This document shows, piece by piece, positions 22,713 to 32,400 of a stretch of 32,956 bases of DNA. Both the position numbers and the translations under genes were made by a program. This stretch comes from Candidatus Nanohalarchaeota archaeon (GTDB lineage: Archaea; EX4484-52; B79-G9), in assembly GCA_030634545.1 (NCBI GenBank), contig DAOWAN010000014.1, positions 1 through 32,956 of the forward strand, given 5' to 3'. The notes beneath the pieces are model-generated. The model had not been told where the DNA came from, made no database searches, and saw nothing but the letters and a program-made list of their open reading frames with translations. Position 1 is the stretch's first letter, and each line of letters opens with the position of its first letter.

Positions 22713-25457
22713 TTACAGCTGCGTTAGCCAAGCCACGATAACCTGTATTAGAGCAGTGTCATCCTGTCCGTATGGATTGTCTACCGGGTGGTATGAATTC
22801 ATCCAAACATTCATGATGTACTCTATTAGTTCGTTATCGGTTATGTACTGGTCGTGGTCCTGATCTGCTGTTGCTTCAGGGGATCCTGCAGCGAACCATA
22901 GACTGTACTCAGGGCACCATGGCCATGTCTTCTCTTCGAGTAAGATGTTTAGTTCATTTAGTTGTACTACATCCTCGCCTGAGCCGACTGTCCATACTTC
23001 AATTGGTGCTATACCCATGTGCTGCTTGTCAAATCCTTTTGACTGGAATGTTGCGTGCGCCTGACCGAATTCGTCAGTTAGGTCGTATATTTTGTATCCG
23101 CCCATTCCGTCGTCAAGTGCGTCTGTGTTCATTGTCTCGAATTTGACAGTAACGCCTGGCATGTGTACTGGCTTACAGTTCTCTAGGTAATACCTTCCAT
23201 AACAGTTAGGGTATGGATCACAAGGCTGCTGAGTAAGTTGACCCTTTTCCGGAAGATAATTTGGCCATTCCTCAAAGTTCTGGTAGCAGTCATACAATGC
23301 AGCTCTTACTACTGTGTGCGAAGTTCCGTCTGCTGTAAGGTATGCAGTGTCAGCCCACACCCAAATTGCGTTAGGGTATGTTCCTTCCTGACCACTTGTA
23401 CAGACTTCAGCGTATGCGTATCCAAGGTCTTCTGAGTTGATTGCGTGCGCCTCGATTATGGTACACTTCTCTTTGTTGTCCGGAGAGTTTCCGGTTGACC
23501 TGAAGATTGCTGTTGCTTTACCTTCACAATCTGTCTCAAGAACAACGTGGTCTACATCCTCTACTAGTGCATGTGGATTGTCTCCTTTGTATTGGACAAC
23601 CATATTGTCTCTTACCCAGAATTCAACCTCAACACCGCATCTCTTTACAGGGTTGCAGTAAGGTTCTCTTTCCTGTGGATATTCCATCTCACATAGCTGT
23701 ATTGTAACGTATGTCTTCTCTTCACCGTCTGCTGAGATCAAATAAGGTTTTGCGTGTGCAGGTAAGTCCTCATCACGACCGGATACTGTGTGGTCTGAGT
23801 AGATGCTGATAGCACTTGGAACAAATCCTTTTGGCTTTACGATTAAAACTTCCGGATGTGCCTCTGCATGAGGTGACTGTGTGTTTACCTCTACAGATGT
23901 CTCTATGTCTTCACCGCCGAACTTGCAGTCTGTTGTGATGAATGTAGCGTGTGCAACACCGTATGCGTTTGTGTATGCCTGTATAACAGAATCTCCGTCA
24001 GAAGGGTCTTTTAGTCCGCTGATATCTTCTGCCTGGAATGTTACGCGTCTACCTTCATATTTTGTTGCAAGACCGCACCTGTCAAGAAGCTGTGCTGTCA
24101 GGGTGACGGTTGATACACCATCGCAGTCAACAAGTGGCATTGTTGCGATTACTTCAACAGCTACAGGCCAGATCTGCTCTGTTCTTAGAGCTACAGCCGT
24201 AGTTGCAGTTTCAACAATTGTTGGTGCACTTCCGATTACGTTTGCAACGCCAAGATTCTCTGCACAACAGCTTGTGAATGGGTCGTAGTCGCTTGCAGAG
24301 CAGTATTTGTATAGTGCAATTCCTTCAGCGTTGGTTGATGCATAAGCAAGTCCGACATCGTTTGGGTCAGGGTATGTTAGTGACGGGTCTGCTATAAGCA
24401 AAGTTGTCTCATCAGATTCGAAAAGAACCTGCCATCCGGATTTCTTTATTATCCTGTAGTCCTGGTCTCTTGTCTGTGCACAGATATGTACGCATGAAAC
24501 CTCGTCTGCCATTATCTGGTCAGCCATGGAACTCATTGCAAGGAATCCTTCTTTGTATGTTGTACCGAACTGGTTGGTTGTCTTTACGAATGTTTCATTC
24601 ATTTCCACATTTGGGTATGTTACGCTTTCGATGTGGATGTTAGCTGTTCCAACGTTTTCAGAGCCAGTGCCTGCTGAGCAGAATTCTGCTGTTGCAACAC
24701 CGAACTCATCTGCTTCAACTAATACAACGCCGGTGTCTATGATTTCATAGTTGTATCCGAATGCGTTTGTTCCAGTCTGTCCTGCTGTACCGCATGTCTT
24801 TACGATAACAGTGTTCATTGACTTGAACCTTACAGTCCCGTTTTTGTGTACAGGGTTGATATATTTGTTCTTTAGCTGTGCGGTTATGTATACATGTGAA
24901 CTTCCGTCAGCAATGATGTCTGCCTGTGCAACCTCTACCTGGTGCGGATCCAAATCAAGTGCTTGTTTTGTAGCTGGGGATAGTTCATCGTATCCTGATT
25001 TTGGGCACATTGTTACATGGAATCTGTCTGCCACGCCTGTCTCTACATGTACGGATACACTTATTTCCTCAAGCTGGATTGACCTGCAGATTACTTCTAC
25101 ATCTCCTTCGTTGTAACCTTCACTGCCAGTTGACTGGTATGTGAATGTCACCTTTCCGAATTCGTCGGTCCATCCTGTTAGGAGTGCTCCGCCGTCTCCG
25201 TTATGTAGTACATCCGGATCCTGTGATTCACAGGTCACTTCAATACCACACATTTTTACGACGTCCTGAAAGCCATCAAGTTCAGCCATTAGCTGTACTG
25301 TGATGTCTGTTGTGGATTCGCCGTCAGCGTCTAATGTTGCCGGTTGTGCTGATGATGCTAAATAGTCCGGAACATACGCCATTGTTTGTGCTGTTAGTCC
25401 TATCATTAGAAATAGTGCTGCGAACAGGACTAAAGCGCTTTTTATTTGCTTACCCAT
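22713..25457 (-). CDS. six-domain Ig-like (intimin/invasin-type) surface protein with C-terminal EF-hand
   Basis: A 914-aa exported protein. The signal peptide is residues 1-28 (LVLFAALFLMIGLTAQTMA). About six Big_1-like Ig domains follow, each of 120-160 residues, with the type pattern ADG.S...T.QL...G..V.F.....D.FG.A...F.S. They contain many Cys, unusual for such domains and suggesting disulphide bonding. Near residue 870 is a canonical EF-hand loop, DQDHDQYITDNE, with ligands at positions 1, 3, 5 and 12, followed by two helices. A dockerin-like role or calcium-dependent assembly is possible. There is no membrane anchor. Start: ATG 25457, with GAGGTGA 5 nt upstream; the upstream in-frame GTG is part of that site. 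It has a long structured leader and its own terminator, as expected for an abundant envelope protein. An S-layer subunit is one possibility. Confidence 0.85.
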   Translation of the reverse strand: MGKQIKSALVLFAALFLMIGLTAQTMAYVPDYLASSAQPATLDADGESTTDITVQLMAELDGFQDVVKMCGIEVTCESQDPDVLHNGDGGALLTGWTDEFGKVTFTYQSTGSEGYNEGDVEVICRSIQLEEISVSVHVETGVADRFHVTMCPKSGYDELSPATKQALDLDPHQVEVAQADIIADGSSHVYITAQLKNKYINPVHKNGTVRFKSMNTVIVKTCGTAGQTGTNAFGYNYEIIDTGVVLVEADEFGVATAEFCSAGTGSENVGTANIHIESVTYPNVEMNETFVKTTNQFGTTYKEGFLAMSSMADQIMADEVSCVHICAQTRDQDYRIIKKSGWQVLFESDETTLLIADPSLTYPDPNDVGLAYASTNAEGIALYKYCSASDYDPFTSCCAENLGVANVIGSAPTIVETATTAVALRTEQIWPVAVEVIATMPLVDCDGVSTVTLTAQLLDRCGLATKYEGRRVTFQAEDISGLKDPSDGDSVIQAYTNAYGVAHATFITTDCKFGGEDIETSVEVNTQSPHAEAHPEVLIVKPKGFVPSAISIYSDHTVSGRDEDLPAHAKPYLISADGEEKTYVTIQLCEMEYPQEREPYCNPVKRCGVEVEFWVRDNMVVQYKGDNPHALVEDVDHVVLETDCEGKATAIFRSTGNSPDNKEKCTIIEAHAINSEDLGYAYAEVCTSGQEGTYPNAIWVWADTAYLTADGTSHTVVRAALYDCYQNFEEWPNYLPEKGQLTQQPCDPYPNCYGRYYLENCKPVHMPGVTVKFETMNTDALDDGMGGYKIYDLTDEFGQAHATFQSKGFDKQHMGIAPIEVWTVGSGEDVVQLNELNILLEEKTWPWCPEYSLWFAAGSPEATADQDHDQYITDNELIEYIMNVWMNSYHPVDNPYGQDDTALIQVIVAWLTQL

Positions 25458-25460
25458 ATA

Positions 25461-25740
25461 TTTCACCTCTTTTTTATTTACTTGTTCTTATTTTTTTATT
25501 TACTGGTTCGCGGGTGAAATCTCTCATCTGATTGGGCTTTTGATTATGATGTATGTGTGTGTTATGCGCATTTGGATGTATGTGCTGCTTGTGCGCATGC
25601 GGGGATTTGTTGCGTTGTGTCTGCCTTTGTGTCCCTGCTTATCTCCCTACCGGGGAAAAGCATATTATAGCCCGTTTGCCTGCCATAGGTCATTTTTGCA
25701 TAATATGGACCAAAAGACAATGGTGAGAGATTTCACCTTT
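25461..25740 (-). promoter_or_regulatory. candidate translational switch in the leader of the Ig-like/EF-hand gene
   Basis: Three segments can pair in two exclusive ways. Segment B (TGAGAGATTTCACC, complement of 25513-25526) can pair over 8 bp with the ribosome site of the gene (GGTGAAAT, 25461-25468). It can instead pair over 14 perfect bp with upstream segment A (GGTGAAATCTCTCA, complement of 25724-25737). A:B pairing would free the ribosome site; B:C pairing would hide it. Segment A can also fold on itself (GGTGA/TCACC). The trigger is unknown. Confidence 0.5.
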
Positions 25741-25830
25741 GTACCCGCTTGAATGCTTCGATGCTGTTTGGTTCCTATGATTGTGCCAACTGCTACATTC
25801 AAACAGATAAACACTACTTCTCAGAAAACC

Positions 25831-25838
25831 TATATAAA
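25831..25838 (-). promoter_or_regulatory. TATA box for the Ig-like/EF-hand gene
   Basis: TTTATATA on the - strand, preceded by GC-containing sequence. Transcription from about 25808 would give a leader of about 350 nt. A second weaker candidate (TATTTAAAC) is at about 25862-25870. Confidence 0.5.
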
Positions 25839-25931
25839 TGCCATCTGTTCCATACAGCGGGTTTAAATAGTCTTCTTGTTCCCACATATTCGTCACGGCA
25901 CAGTGGTTTAAGTCCGCCGTACTTGTTTCAG

Positions 25932-25958
25932 TAATAAATAGCGTGAAACTATTTATTA
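25932..25958. repeat. 10-bp inverted repeat upstream of the promoter
   Basis: Arms TAATAAATAG and CTATTTATTA are perfect and separated by 7 bp. It lies about 95 bp upstream of the TATA box, where an activator or repressor could bind. It could also act as a terminator hairpin. Confidence 0.4.
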
Positions 25959-26006
25959 GGTACAAACAGATGATACTACGCAGAATTAGTGATTCTAAAA
26001 CATTTC

Positions 26007-26186
26007 TGAAAAATCATGAAAATATTGGTTACATGGAGGTATTTTCAAGCTTTTTAATTGTCGGTTAACACATCAGATACAATGAAAAATCATGAAAATA
26101 TTGGTTACATGGAGGTATTTTCAAGCTTTTTAATTGTCGGTTAACACATCAGATACAATGAAAAATCATGAAAATATTGGTTACAT
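26007..26186. repeat. 76-bp tandem repeat, about 2.4 copies
   Basis: Units start at 26007, 26083 and 26159. The two full units are identical and the third breaks off after 28 bp. Each unit contains an 8-bp inverted pair TGAAAATA/TATTTTCA spaced by 15 bp. It lies between the 2094-aa gene and the Ig-like gene, about 550 bp upstream of the latter. Confidence 0.9.
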
Positions 26187-26431
26187 TGAGGGATTTACTG
26201 AAGTGCGAAAACGCACTATTTACGAATCGTTGAAGGGATATTATGCCCTGTTTTTCAAGTCTTTTTATTATCGTATATGTATTCTTGTAGTCCATTTCGA
26301 GCTCTTTTGAGATCATGCGTATGTTCAGATTTCATGTGTGTTTTTTATCATTATCTTCAATATGCCTATTTCACGCACCAGGGTATTTTTACCATGACAT
26401 TATGGTACATAAATAACGGTTTTTACATCAG
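26187..26431. other. rest of the 974-bp intergenic region 25458-26431
   Basis: Holds a short perfect hairpin, AGTGCG-AAAA-CGCACT (26202-26217), and an AGGG/CCCT stem followed by T runs on the + strand near 26235-26265. No convincing gene or ribosome site is seen. Nothing here clearly terminates the 2094-aa gene. Confidence 0.4.
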
Positions 26432-29400
26432 CTACTCAACAACGACCCAGATATCACCCATAATGTCATGATTCTCAAAATCATACCTCAAATAGCCATC
26501 AAACACTTCCAATGGATACGCGTCTGCCCTAAGACGATATGTCACAATCCTGTCCTCAACAACAGTTCCGAAATAAGCAGATTCATAGACCATGAGTTTA
26601 AGGGTGCGCGTGGCTGTTGTATATTGCATGCCGCCAGTATCAATCACACTGAACCCGGCAGGGATTGTCTCGTAAATAATATAGACATTTGGCTTTATTG
26701 ATTCATTCACATCTATATTTAACACAACGTCAAACTCATCGCCGATGCCTGCGCTCGGGGGCAGTACTCTAAACGTCCCTATTGGCGGCGGCGGAAGCCC
26801 GCATGTCCGAACCACATCCGGCGGTCTTTCCTCTGGCTTGCCGCAATTTGCGACATCATAATAGTTCCTGTATTGGAAACCATCAACACACTCGCTCCAT
26901 GTATCATTCAAAACCCAAATCGGTTCACAATAATCTATTGTAAAGTGTACTGTTGCATTCCCTGTATTGCCTGCATAATCTGTTGCATAGACTGTAATAT
27001 TGTGGTCCCCATTCTCAAACGTGATATTATGCGCAATATAGCTGCAATCAGCGCACACAAAAGCAGGAGATGCGCCATCAATTGACTCATTCATCTCTCT
27101 GGCAACCTCACCAGAGTTAGCCATCAGAAACACTGTTTTCATGTCATAAGTTGTATTGACTGGTGAGAATATGGTCACATCAGGAGGAGTTACATCTGCT
27201 ACACCAGATATGCTATCATCCCCAAGCACCTCATGATCAACAGAATCATATACTATGATGCCTTCAAATACGCTTTCATTTACCGTCACATATCTAAGAG
27301 TATACGTCACGATCCTGTCCTCGACGAGAGTCCCATAATAAGCAGACTCAAACACCATCAATTTAAGAGTATTTCCGGATGGCGACATGCCACCTGTATC
27401 GATAATCTCAAAACCTTCGGGGATATGCTCATAAAGGATATATACTCCGGGCTTATTGGACTCATTCACATCAATAGTCAATGTGACATTAAAGACTTCA
27501 CCTATTGTCGCAATATCCGGCAAATCACGGTAGATGCCAACACCCAGTTCGCAGTATCTTTTTACATCCGATGGTTTCGATTGCGTATCATCACAATCAT
27601 TCAAATCATAATACTCGTTATACTGGATAGTGTTTATGCAGGCGCTCCAGGTATGATTCAGAACCCAGTTTGGGGCACATCCGCTGGTTGTCGTCCTGTC
27701 TGTTGAATACCCATACTGGTCGTAAAGCTTGCAGTGAATCGTATAGACAGAGTTATTCGACCAGGAATTTATAAAATTGCATTCTCTTTCTCCAGTACCG
27801 TAAGTGCCATTACAGTAATCATAAGTGTCTTCTGCAGAGCCACACATCAACCTGTATGTGTCCTCTGCATCATTATCTGAAGCTCCTGTTGTGCTGATTT
27901 TGATATGGTCTCCATTCTTGGCATAAGAGTCATTGGCATTTACTGAAGTCAAAGTTGGAACCTGGTTGGCTACTGTGAATGACTGTTCTGTTCCAACTCC
28001 GGAATTGCTTAATATGTCATCTGCATAATATCTCCAATAAACTAAATCATGTGCAGTATAGTTTCCATGAGATACGGTGAAATAATAAGTATTGCCGTTG
28101 TAGGTAGTAACTGTATAATTTGTTGTTCTGTTCCATTCCAATAAGACAGTGCCTAGTCCGCTTCCTGCATCAATTATTGTTGCATTCAACACTACATTCT
28201 CATCTTCATCCGGTGTTTTGTCTTTTACCTGTCCGGATATCGTTGGGGGTGTCTTGTCCACTGCCAGCTGCCCCGGGGAATAACCGGCAGAGGAATCATA
28301 GCCATCTGTTGCATTGCACCAGATGTAATAAAAGCTGTCATTCCATAAAGAAATATCACAGGTTTTAGAGCCGTTATTTGCTGTCCCTGTAAAACAGGTA
28401 TAGGTTTTGTCATAACCTAAATTGTCTGCATCCCCGTAACAGTCTATTGCCAGGGGATCTGTATCTGCATCTGTTGCAGTCCATGTTACTGTAAATGTAG
28501 CTTTTATGCTGTCGTTCGTGCCATCGGGCTCAGTAATTGTTATTGTTGGCACTTTATTTGACACTGTTATGTTCTTCTCTTTCTCGCCGGAATAGTCTGT
28601 GCCGTCATATGCTTTTGCTCTGACCATGATCTGGTCATGGGCATCTGACGTCAGAATCACATAAGTATTATCTGTTGAATATGCCTGGAGTTGTGCTGTG
28701 TCATTGTAGAAACTGTAATGATATGTTATAGGGTCGCCGTCAGCATCCGCAGAGCCGGAGGCGGATGCAGTCAATGTTTCACCAACATGGATGGGGTCTG
28801 TCAGCGCCAGCGCTGCCGGCGTGGCTGGTGCAGTGTTTTGAATTGCTGCTGTGTCTGAGTTGACCCAGCCTGACCAGTCATAGCCATCATAGGCCCGTAT
28901 AGAGCATTTTATCATGTCATTTTTGTCCAGCCCCCCTAAACTTAAATCGAGTGTGTGTGAAGTCTGCCCGGGGATTTCTGTATCGTTATTGTGCCATCTG
29001 TATTCTCTGCCTGTTTCTGAATCTTCTGTGTCATCGTCACTGAATGTTCCGTTTTCGCAGCTTAAAGCATCATCTGTTTTCGGAGTTGTATTGTTGAGTG
29101 CAGGAGCTGTAACTGAGGGGACCTGATTTTTAACTGTGAATGTCCTGAGGGGTCCGCTGCCGAGATTGCCTGGCGAATCATTGGCATGATACTGCCAGGT
29201 GACTATGTCGTGGGCTGTGTAATTACTGCTTTCCAGGGTTATGTGGTATTCAGAGTCTATGCAGGTTGAAACTGTGTAATTTGTTGAATTACTGTTAACA
29301 GTCACTTCAACCCAGACAGTGTCAAGATTGTCGTCAATTACTGTCGCATTAAGCTGTATTGTCTGGTCCTCATTTGGGATGGATGTATTAGTCACTGTTA

Positions 29401-32400
29401 TGGTGGGGGCTGTCTTGTCCAACCGGAGAGTGTTTGCTGCTGTGTTTACAGATTCAAGATTTCCTGCATTGTCTTCTCCCATGTATTTGATAGTGTACTC
29501 ACCGTCAGTTGAAACTGTGAACTGCCAGATTCCTGATGCGTCAACATAACCTGATGCTGTTGTTGGGTCTGTTCCGCCAGTTGTGTAATAAACCTTTGAG
29601 CATCCTGAATCTGTGTCATTGCAGGCCAAGGTGACTGTTATGTCTGATGTATGCCATCCGGAAGGGACATTGTCTGAAGTTGACGGGCTTGTGGTGTCGA
29701 GTTTTGTTATCTGTGATGAGACTGCATAGTTCTTGTTTCCTGCAGTGTCTTTTGTCCTGAAGCAGATGTACTTGTTTTGGTAGGCTGAAACATTTGCTGT
29801 GACTGAAGTTGTGGATGTTCCTGCATCCAGCAAAGCATCCTTTGCGGGACCGCAGGTGTTGTCATCACTGACAATGTATTTTGTTTCTGATATGCCTGAA
29901 GTTGCATCGCCAACAGTAACAGATATTGTGTCGCTGTTTGTCCAGGTTGCTGAAGCGTCATCTGAAATTGAGATTGTCGGGGGTGTCTTGTCCAACCGGA
30001 GAATGTTTGCTGCTGTGTTTACAGATTCAAGATTTCCGGCATTGTCTTCTCCCCGGTATTTGATGGTGTACTCACCGTCAGTTGAAATTGTGAACTGCCA
30101 GATTCCTGATGCGTCAACATAGCCGGATGATGTTGTTGGATCTGTTCCGCCAGTTGTGTAATAAACCTTTGAGCATCCGGAAGCTGTGTCGTTGCAGGCC
30201 AAGGTGACTGTTATGTCTGAGGTATGCCATCCGGAAGGGACATTGTCTGAAGTTGACGGGCTTGTGGTGTCGAGCTTTGTTATCTGTGATGAGACTGCAT
30301 AGTTCTTGTTTCCTGCATTGTCCTTTGTCCTGAAGCAGATGTACTTGTTCTGGTAGGTTGAAACATTGTTTGCTGTAACTGAAGTTCCCGGGGTTCCTGC
30401 ATCCAGCAAAGCATCCTTTGCGGGACCGCAGGTGTTGTCATCACTGACAATGTATTTTGTTTCTGATATGCCTGAAGTTGCATCGTAAACAGTAACAGAT
30501 ATTGTGTCGCTGTTTGTCCAGGTTGCTGAAGCGTCATCTGAAATTGAGATTGATGGAGGTGTCTTGTCCACTGCCAGTTGCCCGGGGGAATAACCGGCAG
30601 AGGAATCATAGCCGTCTGTTGCATTGCACCAGATGTAATAAAAGCTGTCATTCCATAAAGAAATATTACAGGTTCTAGAGCCGTTATTTGCTGTCCCTGT
30701 AAAACAGGTATAGGTTTTGTCATAACCGGAATTGTCTGCATCCCCGTAACAGCCTATTGCCAGAGGATCTGTTTCTGCATCTGTTGCAGTCCATGTAACT
30801 GTAAATGTCGTTTTTGTGCTGTCGTTCGTGCCATCGGGCTCTGTAATTGTTATCGTTGGGGCTGTATTTGACACTGTTATGTTATTTTCTTTTTCACCAG
30901 AATAGGATGTGCCGTCATATGCTTTTGCCCTGATCCGGATTAAGTCATGGGCATCGGATGCCTGGATCAGATATGTATTGTCTGTGGAATATGCCTGAAG
31001 TTGTGCTGTGTCATTGTAGAAACTGTAATGATAAGTTATAGGGTCGCCGTCAGCATCCGCAGAGCCGGAGCAGGATGCCGCCAATGTTTCACCAACATGA
31101 ACAGGGTCTGTCAGCGCCAGTGATGTTGGCGTGGTTGGTGCAGTGTTTTGAATTGTTGCTGTGTCTGAATAGACCCAGCCTGACCAGCCATAGCCATCAT
31201 AGACCCGTATAGAGCATTTAATCATGTCATTTTTGTCCAGCCCCCCTAAACTTAAGTCCAGTGTCTGTGAAGTCTGTCCTGATATTATTGTGTTGTTGTC
31301 GTACCATCTGTATTCTCTGCCTGTTTCTGAATCTTCTGCGTCATCGTCACTGAATGTTCCGTTTTCGCAGCTTAAAGCATCATCTGTTTTTGGAGTTGTA
31401 TTGTTGAGTGCTGGTGCTGTAACTGAGGGGGGGCGATTTTTAACTGTGAATGCCCGGAGGGGTCCGCTGCCTTGATTGCCGGGGGAATCATTGGCATGAT
31501 ACTGCCAGGTGACTGTGTCGTGGGCTGTGTAATTACTGCTTTCCAGGGTTATGTGGTATTCAGAGCCCATACAGGTTGAAATTGTGTAATTTGTTGAATT
31601 ACCGTTAACAGTCACTTCAACCCAGACAGTGTCAAGATTGTCGTCAATTACTGTGGCATTAAGCTGTATTGTCTGATTCTCGTTTGGGATGGATGTGTTG
31701 GTCACTGTTATGGATGGGGGGGTCTTGTCTATCTTTAGTGTTGCTGTGTTTGCAGGTTCCAGATTTCCTGCATTGTCTTCTCCTCTGTATTTGATGGTGT
31801 GATTGCCGTCTGTTGATACTGTGAACTGCCAGCTGTCTGATGCGTCAACATAGTCTGATGATGTTGTCGGATCTGTTCCGTTAGTTGTGTAATAAACCTT
31901 TGAGCATCCGGAAGCTGTGTCGATGCAAGTCAAGGTGACTGTTATGTCTGAGGTATGCCATCCGGGGGGGATGTTGTCTGAGGTTGTTGGTGGGGTGATA
32001 TCGTAAAGGATGTTATTTGAACTATAAAATGAGCCTGTATTGTTGAGAGCATCCATGCAGTCCAGCCTGATGCAATAATAATGTCCATCCGTGGCATTAA
32101 AACCTGCATCGTGAGAAGTTCCCCAGTTACGGTTAACTATATATATTGCGCTGGCATTGCAGGGCGCTTGCGGTGTTGTCCCGACATCAGCATAGGATAC
32201 CTGATAAGGCTGGGTTTTATGCATTCCATACCCGGAATCTGAACATGTTCCAACATCTGCAATGTCAACAGTTGCTGCGGTGTTGTCATAAGTTAATGAA
32301 GCGGGGTTCACGCCTGTTGATATGGTTGGCGGCGTCGTGTCAATCGGCGTTGTAATGTCAACCTGCTTTACAGATGAATCATATATTGTTGTCTGGTCTG

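Noticed and set aside
25690-25965. 91-aa - strand open frame upstream of the Ig-like gene
   Set aside because: It runs through the predicted TATA box and leader, has no ribosome site, and its composition is unlike the real genes.
26007-26186. Tandem repeat as a CRISPR array
   Set aside because: Units are contiguous with no spacers, each is 76 bp, and no cas gene is present.
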